Assembly: GCF_030651185.1 (NCBI RefSeq)
Contig: NZ_JAUSCJ010000010.1
Location: forward strand, 1-64,000
Direction: 5' to 3'
DNA from: Phenylobacterium sp.
Lineage (GTDB): Bacteria; Pseudomonadota; Alphaproteobacteria; Caulobacterales; Caulobacteraceae
DNA: 64,000 bases
Part shown: positions 55,566 to 63,425 of the stretch, in pieces
How the letters are laid out: the number at the start of each line of letters is the position of its first letter
Numbering within the stretch: the stretch's first letter is position 1
Notes under the pieces: model-generated
What the model saw: only the letters and a program-made list of their open reading frames with translations
The model's database searches: none
What the model was told of the DNA's origin: nothing
Position numbers and translations under genes: made by a program

Positions 55566-57695
55566 ATGACGCGTTTCGTTGCGAGAGCCCTGGCCGTCCT
55601 TGCGGTCGCCGCCGCCTTCGCGCTCCCCGCCGCCGCCGCGCCGGTGCAGACCGGCCATATCGAGGCCGAACTGGTGGCCCGCGACGCGGGCGTGACGCCC
55701 GGTGGAACCGTCCATGTCGCCCTGCGCCAGAAGATTCAGAAGGGCTGGCACACCTACTGGCGCAACTCCGGCGATTCCGGCGAGGCGACCCAGATTCGTT
55801 GGACCCTGCCGCCGGGCTGGGCCGCGGGCGAGATCATCTGGGCGCCGCCGTCGCGCCAGCCCACCGGCCCGCTGATGAACTACGGCTACAAGGGCGAGGT
55901 GCTGTTGCCGGTCGCCATCACCGCACCGACGTCGGCCCGGCCCGGCGACATCATCACGCTGAAGGCCGCCGCCGCCTTCCTGGTCTGCGAGGACATCTGC
56001 GTGCCTGAGGACGCCGTCCTGACCCTGGATCTGCCAGTGGTGGCCGCCCCCCCGCAGCCGGACGCCAGGTGGGGCGCCGCCGTCACCAAGGCCCTGGACG
56101 CGGCCCCCAAGCCCGCCGGCCTGACGGCGACCTTCAGCAAGACCGAGGCGGGGCTGAAGCTGGCCATCGCCGGCGCGCCCCTGAAGGGCGTCGACCAGAG
56201 TCAGGCTTATTTCTATCCCTTCAAGGGCACGGTCATAGACCACGCCAAACCCCAGGCCATCGAGCGCGGTCCCGAGGGCCTGACGCTCTCCCTGACGCCC
56301 GGCTACGACTTTACCCAGGGCGCGCCGCCCGCCGCCCTGGACGGGGTGCTGAGCGTGGGGGGCGAGGCCTATGAACTGACCGCCGCCGAGGGCCCGCCCC
56401 CCACGGGCAGCTCGGGCCTGGGCGCGCCGCCGGTCGAGACGCCAGCCGCCGGTCCGAGCCTCGGCCTGGCGCTGGCCTTCGTCTACGCCCTGCTGGGGGG
56501 GCTGGTGCTCAACCTGATGCCCTGCGTCTTCCCGATCCTGGCCATGAAGGCGACCTCGCTGGCCGGCCATGCCCATGAGCAGTCCGCGGCCCGCGCCCAG
56601 GGCCTGGCGTTTCTGGCCGGGGTGCTGGCCACCTTCCTGGCCCTGGCGGGGGTTCTGATCGCCATTCGCGCCGGCGGGTCCGCCGTGGGCTGGGGCTTCC
56701 AGCTCCAATCGCCCGTGGTGGTCGCGGCCCTGGCCCTGCTGATGCTGGGGGTCGCCCTGAACCTGTCGGGCCTGTTCGAGGTGGGGACCTCCCTGCAAGG
56801 CGTGGGCACGGGCCTGGCGTCGAAGCAGGGCCTGGCCGGCGCCTTCTTCACCGGGGCCTTGGCCGTCGTCGTGGCCGCCCCCTGCACCGCGCCCTTCATG
56901 GGGCCCGCCCTGGGCTGGGCGCTGACGCAGAGCGCGCCGGTGGCGCTGGCGGTGTTCCTCGGCCTCGGCCTCGGCTTCGCGGCGCCCTTCACCCTGGCCG
57001 CCTTCGCGCCGGGTCTGCTGGCCCGCCTCCCCAAGCCAGGTCCCTGGATGGAGACCTTCAAGAATCTGATGGCCTTCCCGATGTATGGGGCCGTGGCCTG
57101 GCTGGTCTGGGTCCTGACCGTGCAGGCCGGCGAGATGGGTCTGGCGCGGGTCCTGGCCGCCGCCGTGGTCCTGGCGCTGGCCGCCTGGGTCCTTGGGCTC
57201 GCTCAGCGGCGACAGGCGACGGGCGGCAAGCCCCTGGCGCTCGCCGTCACGGGCGCCGTCCTGGCGGTCGGCGCCTTCCTCCTCGTGCTGGTCCCGGCCT
57301 ATGGCGCGCCGGCGACGGCCTCGACCGAGGTGGCGGCGGGCGCGATCCCCGAGGCCGTCTACAGTCCCGAAGCGGTGGCGCAGGCGCGGGCGGCCGGCAA
57401 GCCGGTGTTCGTCAACTTCACGGCGGCCTGGTGCGTGACCTGTCAGGTCAATGAGAAAGTGGCGTTCGCCACCGCCGAGGCCGCCGAGGCCTTCACCCGC
57501 ACCGGCGCAGTCTATCTGAAGGCCGACTGGACGCGGAAGGATGCGGTGATCGCCGCCGAGCTGGCCCGCCATGGCCGCGCCGGGGTGCCGCTCTATCTGG
57601 TCTATGGGGTGAAAAGCCCCGACCCCAAGATCCTGCCGCAGTTCCTAACCCCGGCCATGGTGGCCAAGGCCCTGGAGACGGCGAAGTCCAGCTAG
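55566..57695 (+). CDS. ScsB/DsbD-type thiol:disulfide interchange protein
   Basis: 709 residues. Signal peptide (1-25), then a DsbC/ScsB-like N-terminal domain with C141 and C145 in LVCEDICVPE. About eight membrane helices follow with the paired cysteines NLMPCVFPI and AAPCTAPFMG, and a C-terminal thioredoxin domain has WCVTC (C623, C626). It carries reducing power from the cytosol to periplasmic proteins. The N-terminal domain makes it ScsB-like rather than classical DsbD. The TAG stop is in the first arm of a twin-hairpin repeat. Confidence 0.92.
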   Translation: MTRFVARALAVLAVAAAFALPAAAAPVQTGHIEAELVARDAGVTPGGTVHVALRQKIQKGWHTYWRNSGDSGEATQIRWTLPPGWAAGEIIWAPPSRQPTGPLMNYGYKGEVLLPVAITAPTSARPGDIITLKAAAAFLVCEDICVPEDAVLTLDLPVVAAPPQPDARWGAAVTKALDAAPKPAGLTATFSKTEAGLKLAIAGAPLKGVDQSQAYFYPFKGTVIDHAKPQAIERGPEGLTLSLTPGYDFTQGAPPAALDGVLSVGGEAYELTAAEGPPPTGSSGLGAPPVETPAAGPSLGLALAFVYALLGGLVLNLMPCVFPILAMKATSLAGHAHEQSAARAQGLAFLAGVLATFLALAGVLIAIRAGGSAVGWGFQLQSPVVVAALALLMLGVALNLSGLFEVGTSLQGVGTGLASKQGLAGAFFTGALAVVVAAPCTAPFMGPALGWALTQSAPVALAVFLGLGLGFAAPFTLAAFAPGLLARLPKPGPWMETFKNLMAFPMYGAVAWLVWVLTVQAGEMGLARVLAAAVVLALAAWVLGLAQRRQATGGKPLALAVTGAVLAVGAFLLVLVPAYGAPATASTEVAAGAIPEAVYSPEAVAQARAAGKPVFVNFTAAWCVTCQVNEKVAFATAEAAEAFTRTGAVYLKADWTRKDAVIAAELARHGRAGVPLYLVYGVKSPDPKILPQFLTPAMVAKALETAKSS

Positions 57696-57796
57696 ATCAC
57701 GATGCGCTCGGACGGAATCGTCTGAGCGTTGAATCGTGATCTAATCTCAAAGTTATAGAGCCGGATTCAGGCTTCGAGAGAAGCCATCCGGCTCTA
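57693..57796. repeat. Twin-hairpin repeat, copy C
   Basis: Hairpin 1 has arms TAGATCACGAT / ATCGTGATCTA (57693-57703, 57733-57743) with an inner GCTC stem. Hairpin 2 has arms TAGAGCCGGA / TCCGGCTCTA (57756-57765, 57787-57796) with an inner GGCTT stem. A 12-nt spacer joins them. The stop codons of both flanking convergent genes form the outermost bases of the element: ScsB at 57693-57695, and the hypothetical protein at 57794-57796. Confidence 0.88.
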
Positions 57797-58246
57797 GGTC
57801 GAGCTCTGGGACGTGACGGTCGGCGGGGTGGTGATCACCTCGACATTGTCGTTCAGAAGATAGGCCATGTCCCGGAGGGCCAGCTCCAGCGCCTTGGGGG
57901 TGGCGGCGGCCGTGACGGCCTCGAGCTTCAGCGGCAGGTCCTGGGAGATGCCGCGCAGGATGCACTTCAGGTCGCCATCCGTGCCGCGCTTGGCCAGCAG
58001 CAGGTGACCCTGCATGTCCAGGGCGGCCAGTTCGCTGATCTGGCTCCTGAAGTCGGAGGGCAGGGCCTTGCCGGCGCGGACGCCGTCAATGTCGGCCTTC
58101 AGCGCGCCGGCCCGCTTCACGATGTCGGCGAACAGCGGCTCCTGGGCGACGGCGGCCGGCGGCGTGCTCAGGCCAGGGCCAGGCGTCATGGGACCGGTGG
58201 CGGCGAGCCAGAGGACGGCGAGGGAAGCGGCGGCGTCGCAGGACAT
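57794..58246 (-). CDS. Exported hypothetical protein, 150 aa
   Basis: No family recognised. The N-terminal MSCDAAASLAVLWLAATG looks like a weak signal peptide, followed by a Pro-rich stretch and a mostly helical body (VKRAGALKADIDGVRAG; LKLEAVTAAATPKALELALRDMAYLLNDNVEV). Probably periplasmic. It lies between ScsB (convergent) and pgi (divergent). Its TAG stop is the last codon of a twin-hairpin repeat arm. The start is not certain. Confidence 0.6.
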   Translation of the reverse strand: MSCDAAASLAVLWLAATGPMTPGPGLSTPPAAVAQEPLFADIVKRAGALKADIDGVRAGKALPSDFRSQISELAALDMQGHLLLAKRGTDGDLKCILRGISQDLPLKLEAVTAAATPKALELALRDMAYLLNDNVEVITTPPTVTSQSST

Positions 58247-58345
58247 GACGATCCTCGTTGCGCGAACTAAGACGGGGGACGGTGGGTTTCAATTAGCCCG
58301 AACATGGTAAACGCGGTCCTACCGCGCGCCCGAAGGTAAGCCTTG

Positions 58346-59956
58346 ATGACCACCCGTGAGTCCGCCTGGAAGAACCTGAAGAACGCCGCCGTCGCCGCCC
58401 GCGACCCGATCGCGGGCCTGTTCGCCATCGAGCCCGAGCGGTTGGACAGGCTGGTGGTGGAGGCCTGTGGCCTGCGCGTCGACCTGTCCAAGCAGCCCTG
58501 GTCGCTGGGGGACTTCGACACCGCCCTGACGCTGGCCAAGGCCTGCGACGTGGAGGCGGCCCGCAACCGCCTGTTCGCCGGCGACGCCGTCAACAGCTCG
58601 GAGGGCCGCGCGGCCCTGCACATGGCTCTGCGCGCGGCCGACGGCGCTGACTTCAAGGCCGATGGGGTCCCGGTATCCCGCGAGGTGGAGGCCACCCGAA
58701 ACGCCATGCGCGCCTTCGCCGAGGCGGTGCGGTCAGGCGCCCGGACCGGCGCCACCGGCAAGCCCTTCAAGGCCATCGTCCACATCGGCATCGGGGGCTC
58801 GGATCTTGGCCCTCGACTGATCTGGGAGGCGCTGAGGCCGCTCAATCCCGAGATAGAGTTGCGGTTCGCCGCCAACGTCGATCCCTCCGAGACGGCCCTG
58901 GCCCTAGCCGGCCTCGATCCCGCGCAGACGCTGGTGGTGGTGGTCTCCAAGACCTTCACCACCCAGGAGACCCTGGCCAACGCCGAGGTGGTCCGCGCCT
59001 GGCTGCGAGCGGCCTTGGGTCCGGCGTCCGACGCCCACCTGGTGGCGGTCTCCGCCGCGCCGAGCGTCGCCCAGGCGTTTGGCGTTCCGGCCGATCAGGT
59101 GTTCGGGTTCTGGGACTGGGTCGGCGGCCGCTATTCGCTTTGGTCGGCGGTGGGCCTCTCCTGCGCCATCGCGCTTGGCTACGAGGTCTTCCAGCGCCTG
59201 CTGGACGGCGGGGCGGCCATGGACGAGCACTTCCGGCGCACGCCTCTGCTGCTGAACGCGCCCGTGCTGATGGCGCTCGCCCATATCTTCAACCGCGACG
59301 GCCTGGACCGGCCTCTGCGGGCGGTGATCCCCTATGCGGCGCGGCTGCGGCTGTTCCCCAGCTTCCTGCAGCAGCTGGAGATGGAGTCCAACGGCAAGCG
59401 GGTGGATCAACAGGGTCGGCCCGTCGCCCACGCCACGGCCGCCTCGGTGTTCGGCGACGCCGGCACCAATGGCCAGCACGCCTTTTTCCAGATGCTGCAC
59501 CAGGGGACCGACGTGATCCCGGTGGATTTCGTGGCCGTCGCCAGGGCCGGGGAAGGCGAGCCGGCCAACCACACCATTCTGCTGGCCAACGTCATCGCCC
59601 AGGCCCAGGCCCTGATGACCGGCCGCAGCGAGGACGAGGTGCGCGAGGAATTGTCGGCCAAGGGCATGACGCCCGCGCAGATCGACGTCCTGGCCCCGCA
59701 GCGGACCTTTCCCGGCGACCGCCCCTCCAGCTTCATCCTGATGGAGGCCCTGACCCCTGAGGCTCTCGGCGCGCTGATCGCCCTGCATGAGCACAAGGTC
59801 TTCGTCGAGGGGGTGCTCTGGGGGATCAACAGCTTCGACCAGTGGGGGGTGGAGCTGGGCAAGAGCCTTGCCACCAAGATTCTCGCCGAACTTCAGGGCG
59901 GCGCCCCCGGCATCCATGACCCGTCCACCGCCGCCCTCGTGGCGCGGCTGAAATAG
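58346..59956 (+). CDS. pgi: Glucose-6-phosphate isomerase
   Basis: 536 residues from the ATG at 58346; a TTG directly before it is an alternative. Both PGI signatures are present: FWDWVGGRYSLWSAVG and GVLWGINSFDQWGVELGK. HIGIGGSDLGPR binds the sugar phosphate. It interconverts glucose-6-phosphate and fructose-6-phosphate. Only 15 bp separate it from the next SDR gene, so they may be co-transcribed. Confidence 0.96.
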   Translation: MTTRESAWKNLKNAAVAARDPIAGLFAIEPERLDRLVVEACGLRVDLSKQPWSLGDFDTALTLAKACDVEAARNRLFAGDAVNSSEGRAALHMALRAADGADFKADGVPVSREVEATRNAMRAFAEAVRSGARTGATGKPFKAIVHIGIGGSDLGPRLIWEALRPLNPEIELRFAANVDPSETALALAGLDPAQTLVVVVSKTFTTQETLANAEVVRAWLRAALGPASDAHLVAVSAAPSVAQAFGVPADQVFGFWDWVGGRYSLWSAVGLSCAIALGYEVFQRLLDGGAAMDEHFRRTPLLLNAPVLMALAHIFNRDGLDRPLRAVIPYAARLRLFPSFLQQLEMESNGKRVDQQGRPVAHATAASVFGDAGTNGQHAFFQMLHQGTDVIPVDFVAVARAGEGEPANHTILLANVIAQAQALMTGRSEDEVREELSAKGMTPAQIDVLAPQRTFPGDRPSSFILMEALTPEALGALIALHEHKVFVEGVLWGINSFDQWGVELGKSLATKILAELQGGAPGIHDPSTAALVARLK

Positions 59957-59971
59957 CTCAAAGGAACTCTC

Positions 59972-60841
59972 ATGCGCGACCTGACCGGTAAGACCGCCTT
60001 CATCACCGGCGGGGCCAGCGGCCTGGGCCTGGCCATGGCCCATGCCTTCGGTGAGGCGGGCATGAACGTCATGCTGGCCGACATCGAGGAGGCGCCCCTG
60101 GCGGCGGCGGTGAAGGAACTGGAGGAGCGCCAGATCCGGGTCAGCAGCGTGCTCTGCGACGTGGCGATCCGCAAGGCGGTGGAGGCCGCCGCGGCCAAGA
60201 CCATCGAGACCTTCGGCAAGGTCCATGTGGTCTGCAACAATGCCGGCGTTGGCGCCGGCGGCCAGATCGACCAGGTGCGGCACGCCGACTGGGACTGGAT
60301 CCTGGCGGTGAACCTGATGGGGGTGGTCTACGGCATGGAGACCTTCCTGCCGCTGATCCGGTCGCACGGCGAGGGCGGAACCTTCGTCAACACCGCCTCC
60401 ATGGCGGGCATGATCTCGCCGCCGGGGATGGAGCCCTACAGCGCCACCAAGTTCGCGGTGGTGGCCATGTCGGAGGGCTGGGCCGGCCAGCTGGCGCCCG
60501 AGAACATCAATGTCTCGGTGCTTTGCCCGGGCTTCGTGAAGACCCAGATCAACAAGTCGGGCCGCACGCGCCAGGCGGCGTTCGGCGGGCCCGTGGAGAG
60601 CCCGGTGGTGGCCGACTCCATGGTGGACAACGGTATCGATCCCGAACGGGTCGGCCGCCGGGTTCTGGAGGCCGTCCAGGCCGGCGAGCGCTACATCTTC
60701 ACCCACCCCGACATGCGGCCCTTAGTGGAGGCGCGGTTCGCCGGGATCATGGCCGCCTTCGACGCCGCGGCCGCCAGTCCGGCGCTTGCCAACATGGACT
60801 ACAAGACCCCCGACCTCAGCGGGATGGCGACCCCCTCGTGA
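59972..60841 (+). CDS. SDR-family oxidoreductase
   Basis: 289 residues. Classical SDR: TGGASGLGLAMA cofactor motif, D at the end of strand 2 (LADIEE, favouring NAD), CNNAGVG, catalytic S in NTASMAG and YSATK. The C-terminal extension of about 40 residues (MRPLVEARFAGIMAAFDAA) is shared with a group annotated as general SDRs of unknown substrate. AAAGGA precedes the ATG. The stop overlaps the next start (GTGA). Confidence 0.88.
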   Translation: MRDLTGKTAFITGGASGLGLAMAHAFGEAGMNVMLADIEEAPLAAAVKELEERQIRVSSVLCDVAIRKAVEAAAAKTIETFGKVHVVCNNAGVGAGGQIDQVRHADWDWILAVNLMGVVYGMETFLPLIRSHGEGGTFVNTASMAGMISPPGMEPYSATKFAVVAMSEGWAGQLAPENINVSVLCPGFVKTQINKSGRTRQAAFGGPVESPVVADSMVDNGIDPERVGRRVLEAVQAGERYIFTHPDMRPLVEARFAGIMAAFDAAAASPALANMDYKTPDLSGMATPS

Positions 60842-61587
60842 CCGTCCTAATCACGGGCGGGACCAAGGGCATCGGCCTGGCGATCGCCCGGCGGCTCGCC
60901 CCAGTCCATGGTCGGGTCGTCCTGGCCTATCACAGCGATGAGGCGGCGGCGGACGATGCACGGGCCGAAATCTCCGCCCTGGGCGCGGGTGTTGAAACGG
61001 TGCGGTGCGACGTCGGCACGCCAGAGGGCGCGGCGGCCCTGATGGCCGAGATCGAGCGCCAGGGCCATGATGGTCTGAGCCATATCGTCCATGCGGCGGC
61101 GATGATCTATCCTACGACCCTGCTGGGCGCGGACCTGGCCAAGTTCCGCCAGGCGGTGGAGACCAATGGCCTGTCCCTGCTCTACCTGGTCCACGCCGCC
61201 CAGGGGCTGCTCGGCCGGGGGTCGAGCGTGGTGTTCATCACCAGCATGGGTTCGCGTATCCCCAGCCCCAACTACGGCGCGCTGGGCGTCGGCAAGGCGC
61301 TGGCCGAGGCCATTGTCCGCTATCTGGTGGCGGAGCTCGCGCCGCGCGGGATCAGGATCAACGGCGTGGCGCCGGGTCTGGTGCACACCACCTCAGTGGC
61401 GGCCATGCTGGGCAGCGAGGACGCCGCCCAGGCCGCCGTGGACCGGGCGGCCCGGACCAACCCCTCCGGGCGCGAGAGCCGGGATTCCGACTACGCCGCC
61501 CTGGTGGAATTTCTGCTCGGTCCGGAAGCCGAGTTCATCCAGGGCCAGGTGATCGCCGCCACGGGTGGAACCGGGGTCATCGGCTAG
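60838..61587 (+). CDS. SDR-family protein with a FabL-like active site
   Basis: 249 residues from the GTG at 60838, which overlaps the previous stop by four bases. TGGTKGIGLAIA is the cofactor motif. The active site reads ITSMGSRIPSPNY146GALGVGK153, a Tyr-x6-Lys spacing typical of enoyl-ACP reductases of the FabI/FabL type rather than the usual Tyr-x3-Lys. The flanking GSR, VGKALAEAIVRYLVAELAPRGIRING and RTNPSGR segments resemble Bacillus FabL. It may be an NADPH-dependent enoyl-thioester reductase; this is inferred from motif spacing. Confidence 0.8.
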   Translation: MTVLITGGTKGIGLAIARRLAPVHGRVVLAYHSDEAAADDARAEISALGAGVETVRCDVGTPEGAAALMAEIERQGHDGLSHIVHAAAMIYPTTLLGADLAKFRQAVETNGLSLLYLVHAAQGLLGRGSSVVFITSMGSRIPSPNYGALGVGKALAEAIVRYLVAELAPRGIRINGVAPGLVHTTSVAAMLGSEDAAQAAVDRAARTNPSGRESRDSDYAALVEFLLGPEAEFIQGQVIAATGGTGVIG

Positions 61588-61702
61588 CCCCGCGCGGCCA
61601 TCTCGGCCTCGTCGACGATGTGGTCGTGGCCGCCCTGGCGGCCGGGACGCTCTAGTTATGGGACTCGCCATCGCAAGATGGCCGCGCTATAGCCCCGCCC
61701 GC

Positions 61703-61780
61703 ATGACGCAGACCGCGCACCATCACGGCCACCACCATTCGACCCGCCACGGCGGGCTCGGCCGGGGGCGTTTGGCCTAA
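61703..61780 (+). CDS. Histidine-rich leader peptide of the hisS-hisZ operon
   Basis: 25 codons, of which seven are His, six of them in the cluster HHHGHHH (residues 6-12), followed by STRH. No ribosome-binding site is visible and a -10-like box lies only about 10 bp upstream, so the mRNA may be leaderless or nearly so. Ribosome stalling at the His run when charged tRNA-His is scarce would free segment 2 to pair with segment 3. It would thus act as the sensor for histidyl-tRNA supply. Its position upstream of hisS and hisZ supports this. Confidence 0.75.
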   Translation: MTQTAHHHGHHHSTRHGGLGRGRLA

Positions 61781-61874
61781 ATTCCCCGGCTTCGAGCCCC
61801 CCGCAGACGCGGATGGGGCTCCGTCAGATCGCCAGCCCCATCCGTCGAACCCCACGCTTTCAGGGATACAGACG

Positions 61875-61943
61875 ATGGAATTCTCCGCCCTTCCCCAGCA
61901 ACGCCGACGCCCGCGCCTTGCCGCGCGCGCCGCCATCGCTTAA
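61875..61943 (+). CDS. Possible second short ORF (22 aa, Arg-rich) before hisS
   Basis: ATG at 61875, 22 codons (MEFSALPQQRRRPRLAARAA followed by IA), TAA at 61941. It lies after attenuator segment 4 and ends nine bases before the hisS ATG, so its translation could couple to hisS. AGGGA lies about eight bases upstream of the ATG. hisS itself has no good ribosome-binding site. It may be real or a chance frame. Confidence 0.35.
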   Translation: MEFSALPQQRRRPRLAARAAIA

Positions 61944-61952
61944 GCGCGCGCC

Positions 61953-63425
61953 ATGACGAATGACCCGACACGTCCGGAAGCCCGCGCGCCGCGCGGCTTC
62001 AACGACCGCCGCGCGCGCGATCTCACCGCCGAACGCCAGATCCTGGCCAAGGTCTCGGAGGTCTATGAACGCTACGGCTTCGAGGCCTTCGACACCGGGG
62101 CGCTGGAATATGCCGACGCGCTCGGCAAGTTCCTGCCGGACGCCGACCGTCCCAACGAGGGCGTCTTCGCCCTGCAGGACGACGACGAGCAGTGGATGGC
62201 CCTGCGCTATGACCTGACCGCGCCCCTGGCCCGGTTCGTGGCGCAGACCTGGGAGACCCTGCCCAAGCCGTTCCGCCGCTACGCCTTCGGCACGGTCTGG
62301 CGCAACGAGAAACCCGGCCCCGGCCGCTTCCGCGAATTCACCCAGTGCGACGCCGACACCGTGGGCTCAAGCCGCCCCGAGGCCGACGCCGAGATCATCG
62401 CCATGGCCGCCGACGGCCTGATGGCTGCGGGTCTGCCGGCCGGCGCCTATGTCATCAAGATCAACAACCGCAAGCTCCTGAACGGCCTGCTGGCCACCGC
62501 CGGGGTCACCACCGAGGGCCAGAAGCTCGCCGTGCTGCGGGCCGTCGACAAGCTGGACCGCCTGGGTCCCGACGGCGTGCGCCTGCTGCTGGGCGAGGGC
62601 CGCAAGGACGAGAGCGGCGCCTTCACCAAGGGCGCAGGCCTCAACAGCGCCGCCGCCGAGGCCGTGCTGGCCTTCACCGCCGCCGGGGCTGAGGGCCGCT
62701 CGGAAACCCTCGACCGCATCGCCAACGTCATCGGTGGCTCGGCCGAGGGCGACGCCGGGCTTGAGGAGCTGTCGCGGATCGACAAGGCGCTGATCGGCAT
62801 GGGGGTCGCTCCGGACCGGGCGATGTTCGACCCGTCCATCGTGCGCGGCCTGGAATACTATACCGGCCCGGTCTTCGAGGCCGAGCTGCTGCTGGCCACC
62901 AAGGACGAGAACGGCGCGCCGATCCGGTTCGGATCGGTGGGCGGCGGCGGACGCTATGACGATCTGGTGGCGCGGTTCACCGGTGAGCAGGTTCCGGCCA
63001 CCGGCTTCTCCTTCGGTGTCTCGCGCCTGGCCTCGGCCCTGCGCGCGGCGGGCCGCGACCTGGGCGGACAGGCGCGAGGGCCGGTGGTGGTGATCGCCTT
63101 CAGCCCCGAGGACATGGGCGCCTATTACGGCCTGGTGGGCGAACTGCGCGCCGCCGGCATCGCCGCCGAGGTCTATCTGGGCAGCTCCGGCATGCGGCCG
63201 CAGATGAAGTACGCTGATCGTCGCATGGCGCCCGCCGCCATCATGCTGGGGGGCGACGAGATCGCCGCCGGCACGGTCACCGTGAAGGACCTGGACCTGG
63301 GCCGCGAGCTCTCCGCCGGGGTCACCGAGAACGCCGAGTGGCGCGAACAGCGTCCCGGCCAGCAGACCATCCCGCGCGCCGAACTGATCCCGGCCCTGCG
63401 GCGCATTTTGGACGCCGGCAAGTGA
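61953..63425 (+). CDS. hisS: Histidyl-tRNA synthetase (alphaproteobacterial type)
   Basis: 490 residues, longer than E. coli HisRS (424). Class II motifs: motif 2 is TVWRNEKPGPGRFREFTQCDAD. The histidine-specific signature is RGLEYYTGPVFE where canonical enzymes have RGLDYY.RTVFE. These replacements are those of the alphaproteobacterial clade that charges a tRNA-His lacking G-1. A C-terminal anticodon-binding domain (VVVIAFSPEDMGAYYGLVGELRAAG) is present. It is followed by hisZ with a GTGA overlap and preceded by the His-rich leader. Confidence 0.93.
   Translation: MTNDPTRPEARAPRGFNDRRARDLTAERQILAKVSEVYERYGFEAFDTGALEYADALGKFLPDADRPNEGVFALQDDDEQWMALRYDLTAPLARFVAQTWETLPKPFRRYAFGTVWRNEKPGPGRFREFTQCDADTVGSSRPEADAEIIAMAADGLMAAGLPAGAYVIKINNRKLLNGLLATAGVTTEGQKLAVLRAVDKLDRLGPDGVRLLLGEGRKDESGAFTKGAGLNSAAAEAVLAFTAAGAEGRSETLDRIANVIGGSAEGDAGLEELSRIDKALIGMGVAPDRAMFDPSIVRGLEYYTGPVFEAELLLATKDENGAPIRFGSVGGGGRYDDLVARFTGEQVPATGFSFGVSRLASALRAAGRDLGGQARGPVVVIAFSPEDMGAYYGLVGELRAAGIAAEVYLGSSGMRPQMKYADRRMAPAAIMLGGDEIAAGTVTVKDLDLGRELSAGVTENAEWREQRPGQQTIPRAELIPALRRILDAGK

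Larger units (their letters stand above)
61588..61952 (+). promoter_or_regulatory. hisS-hisZ leader region with attenuator-like stems
   Basis: This 365-bp region contains a His-rich leader ORF (61703-61780), then four pairing segments: 1 (61755-61767), 2 (61784-61798), 3 (61810-61820) and 4 (61834-61844). Segments 1:2 and 3:4 pair strongly. Segment 2 (GAGCCCC, 61794-61800) can instead pair with 3 (GGGGCTC, 61815-61821), which would disrupt both. That is the layout of a classical amino-acid attenuator. No T run follows 3:4. A GCTATAGC -10-like box (61686-61693) ends 9 bp before the leader ATG; no clear -35 is seen. Confidence 0.65.

Noticed and set aside
61618..61692. A frame opening MWSWPPWRPG with three Trp codons upstream of the His leader
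   Set aside because: I considered a Trp leader, but it has no ribosome-binding site, precedes no Trp gene, and its stop overlaps the -10-like box of the His leader. A chance frame is more likely.
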